Assembly: GCF_000007825.1 (NCBI RefSeq)
Contig: NC_004722.1
Coordinates: forward strand, 4,934,001-4,998,000
Origin: Bacillus cereus ATCC 14579
GTDB taxonomy: Bacteria; Bacillota; Bacilli; Bacillales; Bacillaceae_G
Direction: 5' to 3'
Length of the DNA: 64,000 nucleotides
The notes under the pieces were generated by a model that was not told the origin of the DNA, made no database searches, and saw only the letters and a program-made list of their open reading frames with translations. The position numbers and the translations under genes were made by a program. Shown piece by piece: positions 52,514 to 62,627 of this stretch (positions are counted from its first letter, which is position 1; each line of letters opens with the position of its first letter).

Positions 52514-54074
52514 AAAATTGTTCTCCTTTAGTTTTATTCAATAAATTATTGGTTAGCCTCAATAAAGGTCTATATTTACCAATAGACATCTGGACAGTTA
52601 TATTATTTTGAATACCAAAAAACTCCTCCAAATTATCAGCCCTATAACCTAACATTGGATGGCTCCCTAGGTTCAAACCTGCAGCATTCAATTGTATTTG
52701 ATGCATAATTCTCCCTGCCTCCATTTGCATGACTCTATAGCCTCTAAATTTCATATTTTCTATAAATTTTTTCATGTTTAATACTAAGTGCACAATTAAA
52801 GGCATTTCTACTAAATTAAAATTTTTTCGTGTAAGATTCTCCTGAAAAACACTAGAAAAATCACCTTTATGTTTCAAAACGAAACTTTTATTACTTGGAT
52901 TATAGTAATAGTAGCCTTTTGGTAAACCTTCAATCTTATTGGCATAAAAGTAAATTTCAACATCCTTTAGAACACTATAATTATCGCTAAAAATATCATT
53001 TTTAAATTGTTCCTGCATTCCAACATCTAGAACTTTGTGAACATGCTGAATATTCAAAAAATCAGACAAAAAGTTCTCTCCTGGTGATATACGACTTACA
53101 GAAGCCTTCAAAATGTCATAATCATATTTTTCTTTATGAACAACATTTGCCTCCTCTTTAAAAGATGCTATTTCATTTTTTTTAACTTTAATTAAGCCAC
53201 TATTGATAATATTACTATTGATTTTATAAATATCCTGACATACATTTTTGGGGCCAACATTTAAATGTTCAATATAATTGAATGTTGTATCGTTTTTAAA
53301 GTACTCAAAAGCGGGAACCTTATTTTCACTTTTATATGAATTATTATCCATATCTATAGGCAAAACTACGTAGCTGCTTTCTTCCTCAGCGTTGATTCCT
53401 AAAAAATCATTAATTTTTTTATCATCAAAGTGATACCTAATCTCCGAATTAAGACCTAATTTCTTTGAAATTAGGTGAGCTTGGCTTACAATAGCACCGA
53501 TATCTAAGCCTTGTAAACGATACGAGAAATTTAAATATTTAAAGAAGTTTTTCCAATAAAATGATGTTATAAAAATATAAACATTTCTATCTTGATTATA
53601 TTGCAAAGATTTTTTGATAAATTCTTGAAAATTTCCTTCCCTTAGTAAAATTAATCTCGGTCCCCTAACATCAAAATAATATAATCCTGACTTGATACCT
53701 TTAATACTCTCCACATATAAGTAAATTTCCCCAGGATATAAGCCGCCACCTGAGGCTACACTTCTTCTAAAAAAACTTAAGGATGTATTCTGACCATTTA
53801 ATGTTGGTTTTGTTAACCAATTGTAGCTGGTAAAACCATAGGTATACCACAATAAATAACTAATAATTTCGAAATTTGAATAATCAATACCATCTAAATC
53901 ATTAATACAAATCGGAAAGTTATCGTCTAAATCTATCGATTCTCTATTCCTATAAATTTTAAAAGGCAAGGGTCTATCATAATTACTTAAATCTAAATTG
54001 AAATCTGAAGCTTTAGCAGGCGAATATTGCAAATTATATAAAAAATCTTCAATATCTTTGTAAGTCTTCAACAT
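52506..54074 (-). CDS. tclN: FMN-dependent azoline dehydrogenase (SagB-type)
   Basis: A 522-residue protein with two tandem nitroreductase-like domains, at about residues 45-250 and 300-520. The first has RSVASGGGLYPGEIYLYV, the usual FMN-contact segment of SagB-type enzymes, and the second ends GSHPMLGYRADNLEEFFG. It oxidises thiazolines to thiazoles after cyclodehydration. The start at 54074 overlaps tclM by 26 bases. Fusion of two domains matches thiopeptide dehydrogenases. Confidence 0.92.
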   Translation of the reverse strand: MLKTYKDIEDFLYNLQYSPAKASDFNLDLSNYDRPLPFKIYRNRESIDLDDNFPICINDLDGIDYSNFEIISYLLWYTYGFTSYNWLTKPTLNGQNTSLSFFRRSVASGGGLYPGEIYLYVESIKGIKSGLYYFDVRGPRLILLREGNFQEFIKKSLQYNQDRNVYIFITSFYWKNFFKYLNFSYRLQGLDIGAIVSQAHLISKKLGLNSEIRYHFDDKKINDFLGINAEEESSYVVLPIDMDNNSYKSENKVPAFEYFKNDTTFNYIEHLNVGPKNVCQDIYKINSNIINSGLIKVKKNEIASFKEEANVVHKEKYDYDILKASVSRISPGENFLSDFLNIQHVHKVLDVGMQEQFKNDIFSDNYSVLKDVEIYFYANKIEGLPKGYYYYNPSNKSFVLKHKGDFSSVFQENLTRKNFNLVEMPLIVHLVLNMKKFIENMKFRGYRVMQMEAGRIMHQIQLNAAGLNLGSHPMLGYRADNLEEFFGIQNNITVQMSIGKYRPLLRLTNNLLNKTKGEQFYV

Positions 54075-55026
54075 TATTATCCCTCCCTTTACCAAAATCC
54101 CTTATTAATTCCAAAGTATCTATATTATATTTTTCTTCAATAATTTTATAGATATAGTAGCAAAGTAGATATCTATCTTTATTTTGAATCCCTAAATTTC
54201 GTATTAATAAGTACGTAAATACAGTTATTAGGCGTGAACCTAAAAAGTTTATATCTTTATTCATAAAATTAGAGAAATCTGGATTATTTAATATCGTCTT
54301 ATGAAACTGACTTTTTTCTAGAAAATCTCTTTCTCCTGGTTTTTGTAGTAATTCAATATTAAATACATGCAGGTTCCCCTTCTCAATATCAGTAGTCATC
54401 TCTTTCTTCATTTCTGTAATAATATCCGATAATTCGCTCAAGCTACTTCTGTTGTTATTATCTATTATTTCTGAAACTTTCGATTCTAGGTACTCTTTGT
54501 TATTTAAGTAGTTCTTATGAAATATATCTCTAATTTTATTTGGATCTTTCCATCTAGTAAAAAATCCATTTACATGAGATGCATAGGATAAGTAGCCTTT
54601 TTTTATTGAATCATAATTATAGTGCGCTGAAATTAACATTATCTCTAGCGCAAATTCTATTTTTTTATTGTAACTCTCAAAATTTTGATTTAGTATATTA
54701 AGGCTAATTTCATTTGTCTTTTTAAAAAATTCTGCCAGATATTTATCACCTAACATCCCAAAATTCCCTTGTGTCTCATTAAATATTGAATTTTTATAAA
54801 TTTTATATTTAGCCCCAGAATTCTGTAAAATTTTATTTAATTGATTTTCTGTAACAATTTTGTTGTTGATATAAACATCGATAATTGGAAAATCTTTACT
54901 ATATTTAAAAACATAGAAAAAACCCTTATAGTTATTTATAAACTTAACTGCTACAGGCTCTATATTTTTTATTAACATAGTCTCAGCATTACTTCCAGTT
55001 AATACAATTTTATGATACTGCTCCAT
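54049..55026 (-). CDS. tclM: Pyridine-forming aza-[4+2] cyclase
   Basis: A 325-residue protein that joins two dehydroalanines to close the trithiazolylpyridine macrocycle and expel the leader peptide. It has little motif content. The C-terminal half (MEKEMTTDIEKGNLHVFNIELL, FLGSRLITVFTYLLIRNLGI) fits the thiopeptide cyclase family, which shares its fold with LanB elimination domains. Position between the elimination-domain protein and the dehydrogenase also supports it. ATG at 55026, four bases after tclL ends. Confidence 0.9.
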   Translation of the reverse strand: MEQYHKIVLTGSNAETMLIKNIEPVAVKFINNYKGFFYVFKYSKDFPIIDVYINNKIVTENQLNKILQNSGAKYKIYKNSIFNETQGNFGMLGDKYLAEFFKKTNEISLNILNQNFESYNKKIEFALEIMLISAHYNYDSIKKGYLSYASHVNGFFTRWKDPNKIRDIFHKNYLNNKEYLESKVSEIIDNNNRSSLSELSDIITEMKKEMTTDIEKGNLHVFNIELLQKPGERDFLEKSQFHKTILNNPDFSNFMNKDINFLGSRLITVFTYLLIRNLGIQNKDRYLLCYYIYKIIEEKYNIDTLELIRDFGKGRDNNVEDLQRY

Positions 55027-55030
55027 TTAA

Positions 55031-56002
55031 TCATCCCTTTCTACTCTTATACAATGATTTCAAACTACATAAAAGCATATAGCTTAAATAGGCTTCTTCT
55101 TGCGGCATGATACCAAGCCTATTGTTTGTCATATGAACATAACTTGTAACTATAAAAGCAATCTTTTGAGGGATATTTATATATGCTAAAACATCTTTAT
55201 CTATTATTAATTCTCCCCGATCCCAATCATTTTCTAAATTCTGTACAGTTAAATTCAAATGATTACTCCATTTTTCTCCTAACATACCTTTATTATTATT
55301 AGAATTGAAATAGTTTACTACAATTTTGTCTATTACTTTTTTTTGCTTAATATATTTGTTAGCGAAGAATTCTTCAACGTTATTGGTATTGCTGTATACA
55401 TATCTTTTCCATATTAGATAATAGCCTTCTAAAAACTTAATACTCTCTTGTAAGTTCATATTCATAGCTTTTAAATAAGATAGTATAATTTCAATAGATA
55501 TGCGCAAACGATTTGTCTTTTTATTAATTTCTTGTATTAACTTCAAACACATTATACTTGAATGGTAAAAATGTTCTTCCGCAATCTCTATTCCATTTTC
55601 TCCTCCATATCGTTTATACTCTGGATTATATTCTAGATGAATAATATGATTATTCTCTCGAACACATGTTGACTCAGTACCCTCTTCAAGACTAGCTAAT
55701 TTTGCTAATTGATTCTTTATCATGTTTCTATCTAATGTTGATGAAGAAGGATATGTTTTCAAGAATTTAGAAACAAAATCATTAAATTTATAATCAACTT
55801 CTTGAGATTTATTTAATGTACAATAAAGTCGCACTCTAATATGAGGTCCGCCTTCCCAATATCTTATAAAAAAAAATTTACTAATTAATTTCTTTTTTAT
55901 CAATTCATCTAAAATTGGTTTGATACAATTTGTAATTAGAAAATCTTGATTTTGATGATAAAAAATATGATAAGCCTTCCATATAAAATTATTCTCGTTC
56001 AT
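55031..56002 (-). CDS. tclL: LanB-type dehydratase, elimination domain
   Basis: A 323-residue stand-alone SpaB_C/thiopeptide-type dehydration domain. Seen: FIRYWEGGPHIRVRLYC near residue 45, EYNPEYKRYGGENGIEIAEEHFYHSS near 115-140, and LGEKWSNHLNLT toward the C-terminus. It removes glutamate from glutamylated Ser/Thr to give Dha/Dhb. The partner glutamylation domain is encoded just upstream. AAAGGAATG precedes the ATG. Confidence 0.92.
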   Translation of the reverse strand: MNENNFIWKAYHIFYHQNQDFLITNCIKPILDELIKKKLISKFFFIRYWEGGPHIRVRLYCTLNKSQEVDYKFNDFVSKFLKTYPSSSTLDRNMIKNQLAKLASLEEGTESTCVRENNHIIHLEYNPEYKRYGGENGIEIAEEHFYHSSIMCLKLIQEINKKTNRLRISIEIILSYLKAMNMNLQESIKFLEGYYLIWKRYVYSNTNNVEEFFANKYIKQKKVIDKIVVNYFNSNNNKGMLGEKWSNHLNLTVQNLENDWDRGELIIDKDVLAYINIPQKIAFIVTSYVHMTNNRLGIMPQEEAYLSYMLLCSLKSLYKSRKG

Positions 56003-56017
56003 ATAATCATTCCTTTA

Positions 56018-58633
56018 TTAAAAAACCTCAACTAAAAATTCTACACATTTTTTACTATTTTTTTGATAATACACATCATCTGGATGAGGATAAACTTCTT
56101 GAATTGTTACTGTATTATTAACATCTTTAATAATCTTTCTTAAGGCATCGATATGAAAGTAATTATTAAAATTAACATATTGAGGTTTACGATGTTTAGT
56201 TTGTTTAATTTCTGCAATCCAACTTCCTAAATCTTGATTTAATAATTCATTCTCACTAAAAGCGTCCATTGTGTTTGCAACCCTTAAAAATATATCTTCC
56301 GGTAGTTGATTTTCTTTCACCCACTTATGGAAGTTAATAAAAGTTTCAAATGTATCTTTAGAAAATTCCTTTTGTATTTCCTTCGCATTAATTTTCCATG
56401 TTCTTCTATCCAAAGCTACTGATCCTAACATAATTCTAGGTAAAAGTGAAAAATTATTATTGTGTTCATTTAAGAACTTGTTCCAAAAAGAATACTCTAT
56501 CCCATTTGATTCCGAAAATCCACATAAAAACTTATATAAAGATGGGGACAATGCTGGAAACAAAAATCCCAATGGAAGTAATTTAACATTCTGTCTATAT
56601 TGTTTAGAATATAATTTTAGTTGGTCAGAATTAGAATCATACAATACTTCAATATCCTTTAATGCTACTTGATTAATTCCTTTACTAGGATTGCATCCTG
56701 GATAAGTAATTTCATAATTTAAAAGATTAGGATGCATATTAAGATTTAGACCTAACACTGCATTTAAATCTGTTAAAACCCCCCCATTTTGATCATATTT
56801 TTTATACTGTTCTATAAGAGAATTAATAAATCTATTATTTTCCTTGTATTCGCTATTTAAAAATAAATTACCATATCTTGAAAAGTGCTTACCTAATCCT
56901 GGCCCTATCTTATTTAAAACTAAAATTCTATTATCTTGATTATCATAGGCTATTTGAAAATAGAAAGAATAATTTTCCTTACTCTTCAATAAATCAGGGA
57001 ACTTGTTAATAAATTTCTTTAACCAACTTTTATTTAAAAAGATAGTGTCTAACCCCATATTAATTTGTGTTTCTAGATAATCATAAAACTCTGTTCTCAA
57101 TTTTTTTAAATAAAGATATGTATCATTTTTTCTAATTTTCTTCCATAATAAATTTTTATCATATTTATTAAACTCTCTATAGAATTCTAATAAATCTATT
57201 GCCCCCTTGTTACCATATATATCCTTAAAAATTATATTCATACTTAATTTTTCAAGGATATTATCATCAAAAAGTGGCATTAAATTCTTAATTAAATTAA
57301 AATCATCAAGATGCGTTTTCCATTGATTTTCATTTAATATAATCTTAGTATTTTTATAACTAACATCCTCGAATAATAGAGAGGTCAAATCATTAGACTC
57401 TAATTTTAAATCAAATAAACTATAAATCTTCTTTATATGTTCTTGTAAATTTTTTAAAAGTACATAACGTTTTTGGTAATTGGATTCAGAGAAAATCGCC
57501 TGAATTTTTTCTATTTCTACAAGGTGTGAGACCGATTTTTCAACTAATGAATCTTTAATCCCCAATAAGTTTTCTATCAAATCTTTCGTGTAATTGTCCG
57601 ATTGTTCGGACACACCTAAGCTAAAATCTAACACTCCCATTTTCTCTAACTTAAATAAGTAATTATATAAAGCTTCAGTTTCATAATTTGTTTTTTCGGA
57701 AAGAAATGATACAACCTCAACTATATTCATTGAAGATATTCCTTCAAAATATTGAATTAACTCCTTTAAGAGCTCGCTCTTTTTTATCTTTATAAAAGCT
57801 TCACCAGTAAAAGCTTGACTAGTCCCATCTTTACCTCTTCGAAAAAACATATAATTTTCCTCTTCGTTTATCGTTTGATTTAACGAAACATAACATTTAT
57901 TTTTTATAGATATTCGATTTAATAACATTCTTTCAATTTTTTTTAAATAAACCATGTTTATTCGAGTGTGACCTTTGCTTTCCTTAGTATTTATTTCAAA
58001 ACTTGAATCTTCCTGACTAAAAAAACCGTAATTTAATCCTGTAAATGAACTGAAGGGAGTTGGCTTAAATATCATACGACTTAGGTAATTAATTAGAGAC
58101 TGTTCAATATTCCTCATCTTTTTTGGAGGATGACTTTGATTATCTTGTAAGTATTCTAGGAGATTTTCATAAAGTTGAGTATTTGAGACTTGAATGGCTT
58201 TTATATATTCACTATTACTAAATAACTGCTTTAATTTCCCTCTTTTTTCCTGTATTTCCATTTTAAAAGTTTCTCTCATCAGATGTAGCGTGCTTTGATA
58301 TTCTTGAGCTAAATTTAACCATAAATTTAATTTATCGTGGTTAAAACCTGAGATATTTTCTAGTTTATACTTTTGAACTCGATTAAACCTCATATTAAAA
58401 ATATCTCTTTTAAGATTTATTAATACACGTGAAATAGATTGTTCTTTATATAAAGAAATACAATCATGTAAATCTTTCGTTAAGTCTGCTGATAAAGAAT
58501 TTATTTTCCTTAAAATTCCTTCGGATAATTCTAAACATTCCAAGGTTTTAATAAACTCAATTTCTGAAATAGAGTTTATTTCTTCACCAGATATTCTACA
58601 TAAAAAATGTGGTACATAGTTTATTGGTTTCAT
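56018..58633 (-). CDS. tclK: LanB-type dehydratase, glutamylation domain
   Basis: An 871-residue lantibiotic dehydratase N-terminal domain. It transfers glutamate from glutamyl-tRNA to Ser/Thr of the core peptide. Seen: FKPTPFSSFTGLNYGFF at about residues 190-206, the usual LanB signature region; GKHFSRYGNLF; and LGSVALDRRTWKI near the C-terminus. The elimination half is separate (tclL, 15 bases downstream), as typical for thiopeptide clusters in contrast to full-length LanB of lantibiotics. Confidence 0.93.
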   Translation of the reverse strand: MKPINYVPHFLCRISGEEINSISEIEFIKTLECLELSEGILRKINSLSADLTKDLHDCISLYKEQSISRVLINLKRDIFNMRFNRVQKYKLENISGFNHDKLNLWLNLAQEYQSTLHLMRETFKMEIQEKRGKLKQLFSNSEYIKAIQVSNTQLYENLLEYLQDNQSHPPKKMRNIEQSLINYLSRMIFKPTPFSSFTGLNYGFFSQEDSSFEINTKESKGHTRINMVYLKKIERMLLNRISIKNKCYVSLNQTINEEENYMFFRRGKDGTSQAFTGEAFIKIKKSELLKELIQYFEGISSMNIVEVVSFLSEKTNYETEALYNYLFKLEKMGVLDFSLGVSEQSDNYTKDLIENLLGIKDSLVEKSVSHLVEIEKIQAIFSESNYQKRYVLLKNLQEHIKKIYSLFDLKLESNDLTSLLFEDVSYKNTKIILNENQWKTHLDDFNLIKNLMPLFDDNILEKLSMNIIFKDIYGNKGAIDLLEFYREFNKYDKNLLWKKIRKNDTYLYLKKLRTEFYDYLETQINMGLDTIFLNKSWLKKFINKFPDLLKSKENYSFYFQIAYDNQDNRILVLNKIGPGLGKHFSRYGNLFLNSEYKENNRFINSLIEQYKKYDQNGGVLTDLNAVLGLNLNMHPNLLNYEITYPGCNPSKGINQVALKDIEVLYDSNSDQLKLYSKQYRQNVKLLPLGFLFPALSPSLYKFLCGFSESNGIEYSFWNKFLNEHNNNFSLLPRIMLGSVALDRRTWKINAKEIQKEFSKDTFETFINFHKWVKENQLPEDIFLRVANTMDAFSENELLNQDLGSWIAEIKQTKHRKPQYVNFNNYFHIDALRKIIKDVNNTVTIQEVYPHPDDVYYQKNSKKCVEFLVEVF

Positions 58634-58660
58634 GTTATATCACCATCTTTCATAAAAAAT

Positions 58661-60643
58661 TTATGGGAAAGGATGAGGAGTTACCTGATTGTTCTTAATT
58701 TCATTTTCATTCTTAATTTTATGTCCTAATTCCCTTGGAACACGGAATATCCTTGGTAAATTATGTATTCTTCTCATATCATGTCCAAATGTCATAGGTA
58801 ACATTCCTGGAATAATAACTTTTACACAATACAAGTTGTTAAATTTTATATCTTCCGCGGTTTGATCGACTACGATGATATCTAAATTTATTTTTTTAAA
58901 ATAATCAATTACATTCAATAAATCTGTATGTATATTGTTGCTATATTTTAAAGGTTCTACCTCACTTAAATCAATTTCAATCGGGCTCTTTAATAGAAAA
59001 TCAAACTCTTTTTCAAGTTCTTTCAATCCAAATAATAATGAATGATCTTCCATCGTCCGTACAAGTGAATAATTCTTTGCCATTTCGTATAATTCACTTT
59101 TCCTATTTTCAAATTTACTTTTGATTGCCTCTAAGATTCCACATAACTCATGTAATGAACTTTCAATTGCTTTATTTATATCTAAATGACAACCTGCAGC
59201 ACATAAAATATTCATGCCAAAAGCACCTCTATTTTTTGCAATAGCTAAAATAGTTGGTATTTTATTCTCTAAAGTCATATTATACAGATGAATATCATAA
59301 TCAGTTTGATATTCAAATCTCGTTAATAATAATTGAATCGTCTGATCCTTAATAGATTCTTTTCTTATACGTTTTAATGGTAATTTAGTATACCAAGATA
59401 TAAGAAAAGCATCTCTTTCCACTACTTCATAAATTCCTTGCAATGTAGCTTCCAATAAATGTCCTCCTAAAGCACATCCATTCGAGATTTCATAAACAAA
59501 ACTATTTTGAACGCCATCTCTATAATTCGTACCATAATAGGCATAAGTTTCAGGGACTAATATCGCCTTATTCTTATTAAAAGAATACCCCCAGACCCAT
59601 TTCATTTTTTTATCTGGATTATATTTATTAAAAGGAAATCTTTTTAATTGATACTGTTCTTCCGCGTGTAATCCTAAAACAGATGGATTGAGAGCATTTT
59701 CCATTAGCTCATTATAACTACCAAAAACGTTAGTTCTATTCCCCCTTGGTTCCATTCCGCAATATCTCTCTATTCCTTCTAATATTGCAGTTAAGTGACT
59801 ATTAGCATAATTATCCGTTCTTCCAACACCAACCTCATCCTTTCCAACCTTTAAAGGAAGATTTGCTACCGAAACTGCGAAAGGACTTTCATAATCGTCC
59901 AAAAGTTTATTAAATATACCAGTTTCTACATCTAAAAAATTTTTAGATAGGGTATCTTCTAAATATTCTTTTGATAAAAAACGATTTCCTTTCTTTTCTT
60001 TAAGAGTATTATCGTTAAGTGCTGTAAAAAATTTGTGTTCTATTAATCTTTTCTCGTCATTATCCATGTGCCCACATACTTGACAATGTGGATTAGGTAA
60101 AAAATTATGACCATTGAATCTCAATGTCTTTTTGTCAATAATATACGAAAATTCCGAAACCTCATTATTTATTAGTTTAAATGCTAAAGTAATTGCTAAT
60201 CCAACCATTGAAGCATTCAATAAATCTCCAGATATTTTTACATTATGTCCTTCTGATAAACATTTCTTCAATTCAAATAAATTAATACGATCCTTTTTTG
60301 TCATAAACCATCTATAATATAAACAATCTAAACAACCTTTTTGCTTAGAATTTCTAAAAGGACCTATTAAAATTTTATTAAAAAATTGTGTTATATAGAT
60401 CCACGGTACATCATAGTCTTCTAACACTGCATCAAGTGACCTATACATCATAGGATTCCATTCCTTTGGAAAGATTAGTACATAACTAAACTTTTTATTC
60501 TCTAAAAAGTTTTTTAATAAATATTTCAAATCTTTTTTATTACTATCTATAAAACAAACTTTTCGATTATTTTCATTTAAAAAAAAAGAATCAAAAAATT
60601 CTCCAAAGCTTTCATCCCTGATTATAAGGACTTCCTTATTCAT
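58661..60643 (-). CDS. tclJ: YcaO cyclodehydratase with N-terminal zinc-binding domain
   Basis: A 660-residue enzyme that turns Cys residues of the core into thiazolines with ATP. The N-terminal 200 residues resemble an E1-like partial domain with zinc-site pairs CLDCLYYRW and CQVCGH. The YcaO domain follows from about residue 240: GVGRTDNYANSHLTAILEGIERYCG carries ATP-binding residues, and the C-terminus ends VTPHPFP, the proline-rich tail of azoline-forming YcaO proteins. It needs the RRE-containing partner (tclI) for leader binding. Confidence 0.93.
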   Translation of the reverse strand: MNKEVLIIRDESFGEFFDSFFLNENNRKVCFIDSNKKDLKYLLKNFLENKKFSYVLIFPKEWNPMMYRSLDAVLEDYDVPWIYITQFFNKILIGPFRNSKQKGCLDCLYYRWFMTKKDRINLFELKKCLSEGHNVKISGDLLNASMVGLAITLAFKLINNEVSEFSYIIDKKTLRFNGHNFLPNPHCQVCGHMDNDEKRLIEHKFFTALNDNTLKEKKGNRFLSKEYLEDTLSKNFLDVETGIFNKLLDDYESPFAVSVANLPLKVGKDEVGVGRTDNYANSHLTAILEGIERYCGMEPRGNRTNVFGSYNELMENALNPSVLGLHAEEQYQLKRFPFNKYNPDKKMKWVWGYSFNKNKAILVPETYAYYGTNYRDGVQNSFVYEISNGCALGGHLLEATLQGIYEVVERDAFLISWYTKLPLKRIRKESIKDQTIQLLLTRFEYQTDYDIHLYNMTLENKIPTILAIAKNRGAFGMNILCAAGCHLDINKAIESSLHELCGILEAIKSKFENRKSELYEMAKNYSLVRTMEDHSLLFGLKELEKEFDFLLKSPIEIDLSEVEPLKYSNNIHTDLLNVIDYFKKINLDIIVVDQTAEDIKFNNLYCVKVIIPGMLPMTFGHDMRRIHNLPRIFRVPRELGHKIKNENEIKNNQVTPHPFP

Positions 60644-60655
60644 TTTTCAATTCAC

Positions 60656-62167
60656 CTAACTTTCTATTAATATTGCTCCAACTATAGAAATTTCTGCTGA
60701 AATAACATTATTTTGTATACTACAGATAAAAACTTCTAATTTTTCATCTGTCAAAAACTCTCGAATGCATTCATCATCCCAATCATTAATTCTTTTAAAT
60801 ATTACATCTTCAATATTTATTGTATAGATACTATTTTGTAAATTATTAATAAATTGCCTAAGAGCATTTTCTAATGCTGTATTTAAATTAAATCCTATAC
60901 TAACTCCCCTATAACTATTGTCACTAACTACTACCAAAAACAAACCCTCTACTAATTTCTTAAAACGCAATTCTATTTTCGCTTTTAAAATGTTAATCAG
61001 TTTACAATAGTATTGTATATTTTTATTATCTATATAATCACTTATTTTTAATGGGGAAAGCTCTTGATAATTATCAATTACATTAATTTCCCTCTTTAAA
61101 ATTGCTTTTAATATTGCTTTTCTGATTGCAAGTTCTTTATCTATGTCGCATGAAATTGTTAATTTTCTTTTAAATTGTTCATCAATAGCTAAAGTGATTG
61201 TATCAAGATTCTTAAAGCTATATGATTCCTCTAAGTTAAATTCCCCATTGATTATTAGATGTTCTATGGTTTTATAATAAGTATTAAACCTCGCTTCCTG
61301 GTGGGTATCACCAAAGCTAACGACCTTAATTTTTTCACTATTCATGTCACCTAATTTATCCAATTCAACCTCCCATTGCGAGAGCGGAATTTGTTTCCTA
61401 GAACCTCTACCTATTTTATTGATATACAAACCGTTGCCTCCGCTTGATTGTTTGAAAGTTTCAATAAAATCTTGTTTTAAGTCTATTTTTTTTTTTACCT
61501 GAACAAAATTCCCTTTTAAAGTATCAGTATTTAAAATGTATGCCGCATTAATTAAATCACTTTGCAAACAATTTGTTACATACTTTATAATTTCAAAACT
61601 TAGCATACTACTTAATATAGAGTTGCTAGTAAATGTTGTATTTTCTTTAATATTATCTGCACCAATCTCTAATATATTTTCAAATTCCTTCCAATCATCT
61701 AAATTTTTTATAATAGGACTAATAATTCCTAATGATTCTTTATTACCTACAAAAATAAATATTTTATTCTGAGAAAAGTCCATACATTCCAGTAGATTTT
61801 CCCTTTCATTAACATCATTATTGCAATAAATAACAATGTCTCCCTCAAAATCAAAACGAGAGCCTCTTTTAATATTTTGTATCCCTATGTTTTCTAAGCT
61901 TTTTTGAATAGTATTAGATAACTTATTGCTACCATATAAACAAATCTTGAAATTAGAGAGTTTTTTAAATAATTCGATGCCATTATTAGTATAATAATCT
62001 ATAAATGCAATTTCTTTTTCATAATTTTTATAATAATTTTCATCAATAACCCTTTCGGTATATTTTACAAAACCATTCTTCTCTAATATGGCAATTAATT
62101 TTAAAAATTTTTCTTCTTGGGTTTTGCTTAACTCACTCACTATATCTTTCAAAGGTATATTTACCAT
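60656..62167 (-). CDS. tclI: Ocin-ThiF-like partner protein of the cyclodehydratase, main frame
   Basis: A 503-residue frame whose first annotatable residues are MVNIPLKDIVSELSKTQEEK. Residues 6-35 look like the last two helices of an RRE leader-binding domain. An E1/ThiF-like Rossmann region follows (FKICLYGSNKLSNTIQKSL), then a long C-terminal domain. The first part of the RRE is encoded in a different frame at 62133-62324, which overlaps this one by 35 bases. No good ribosome binding site is visible before the ATG at 62167, so this start is doubtful; translation could come from frameshifting or coupling. Confidence 0.85.
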   Translation of the reverse strand: MVNIPLKDIVSELSKTQEEKFLKLIAILEKNGFVKYTERVIDENYYKNYEKEIAFIDYYTNNGIELFKKLSNFKICLYGSNKLSNTIQKSLENIGIQNIKRGSRFDFEGDIVIYCNNDVNERENLLECMDFSQNKIFIFVGNKESLGIISPIIKNLDDWKEFENILEIGADNIKENTTFTSNSILSSMLSFEIIKYVTNCLQSDLINAAYILNTDTLKGNFVQVKKKIDLKQDFIETFKQSSGGNGLYINKIGRGSRKQIPLSQWEVELDKLGDMNSEKIKVVSFGDTHQEARFNTYYKTIEHLIINGEFNLEESYSFKNLDTITLAIDEQFKRKLTISCDIDKELAIRKAILKAILKREINVIDNYQELSPLKISDYIDNKNIQYYCKLINILKAKIELRFKKLVEGLFLVVVSDNSYRGVSIGFNLNTALENALRQFINNLQNSIYTINIEDVIFKRINDWDDECIREFLTDEKLEVFICSIQNNVISAEISIVGAILIES

Positions 62168-62324
62168 TCAAATATTTACTGATTTCACTAAAAAACGGGT
62201 AAATATTTCTACCTTTGATTGTAAAATAACCTATAGAATTCCTAAAGTATATCCCTTCAGCTGAAGGAAAAAAGAATGTGTCCTCTTTTAATTTAATAAA
62301 TTGTTTTTCTTTTATTTCTAACAT
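62133..62324 (-). CDS. N-terminal half of the RRE leader-binding domain, in a separate frame
   Basis: A 63-residue frame starts with ATG at 62322-62324 behind AAAGGAATG. It starts MLEIKEKQFIKLKEDTFFF and has the three beta strands (FFPSAEGIYFR, GYFTIKGRN) and first helix (FFSEISKYLNGKY) of an RRE domain, then TFERYSE and stop. Skipping one T in ACCTTTGAAAG, at about 62150, would give NGKYT-LKDIVSEL and rejoin the tclI frame with nothing missing. So it is either the first half of a frameshifted or programmed-frameshift tclI, or a true separate subunit. Confidence 0.72.
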   Translation of the reverse strand: MLEIKEKQFIKLKEDTFFFPSAEGIYFRNSIGYFTIKGRNIYPFFSEISKYLNGKYTFERYSE

Positions 62325-62348
62325 TTGATCATTCCTTTCTATAAAGGG

Positions 62349-62378
62349 AACAAACATCTCTAAAAAGAGATGTTTGTT
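62349..62378. other. Perfect stem-loop between the last precursor gene and tclI
   Basis: Arms AACAAACATCTCT and AGAGATGTTTGTT, 13 bp, with a four-base loop. In the direction of the tcl operon it is followed by CCCTTTATAG, not by a T run. It may protect the precursor mRNA 3' end and reduce, but not end, transcription into the enzyme genes. Confidence 0.65.
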
Positions 62379-62423
62379 TTTTATCAGTATGGGAGGGGGA
62401 GAACAATTAAGCTTCTTGAAAAA

Positions 62424-62582
62424 TTAAGTTGTACAACAACTGCATGTACATACGCATGTCGTACATGACGCTCCCATAATTTCAAGCGCTTCGTTTTCTG
62501 GCATAGCATCAACATCAACCATTTCAATTGCATCAAAATCTTCAATTTCAAGTGTATTTAATGCTTTTTTAATTTCACTCAT
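62424..62582 (-). CDS. tclH: Thiocillin precursor peptide, fourth copy
   Basis: A 52-residue precursor: a leader of 38 residues starting MSEIKKALNTLEIEDFDAIE and ending ALEIMGA, followed by the core SCTTCVCTCSCCTT. Six Cys become thiazoles, Ser1 and Ser10 form the pyridine, and the remaining Thr residues are dehydrated or kept. This last copy ends in TAA, the others in TGA. AGGGGGTGG precedes the ATG. The symbol follows transcription order. Confidence 0.95.
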   Translation of the reverse strand: MSEIKKALNTLEIEDFDAIEMVDVDAMPENEALEIMGASCTTCVCTCSCCTT

Positions 62583-62627
62583 GCTTTCCACCCCCTTTTA
62601 ATCTAAGTATGTACTCTTATATTAAAA

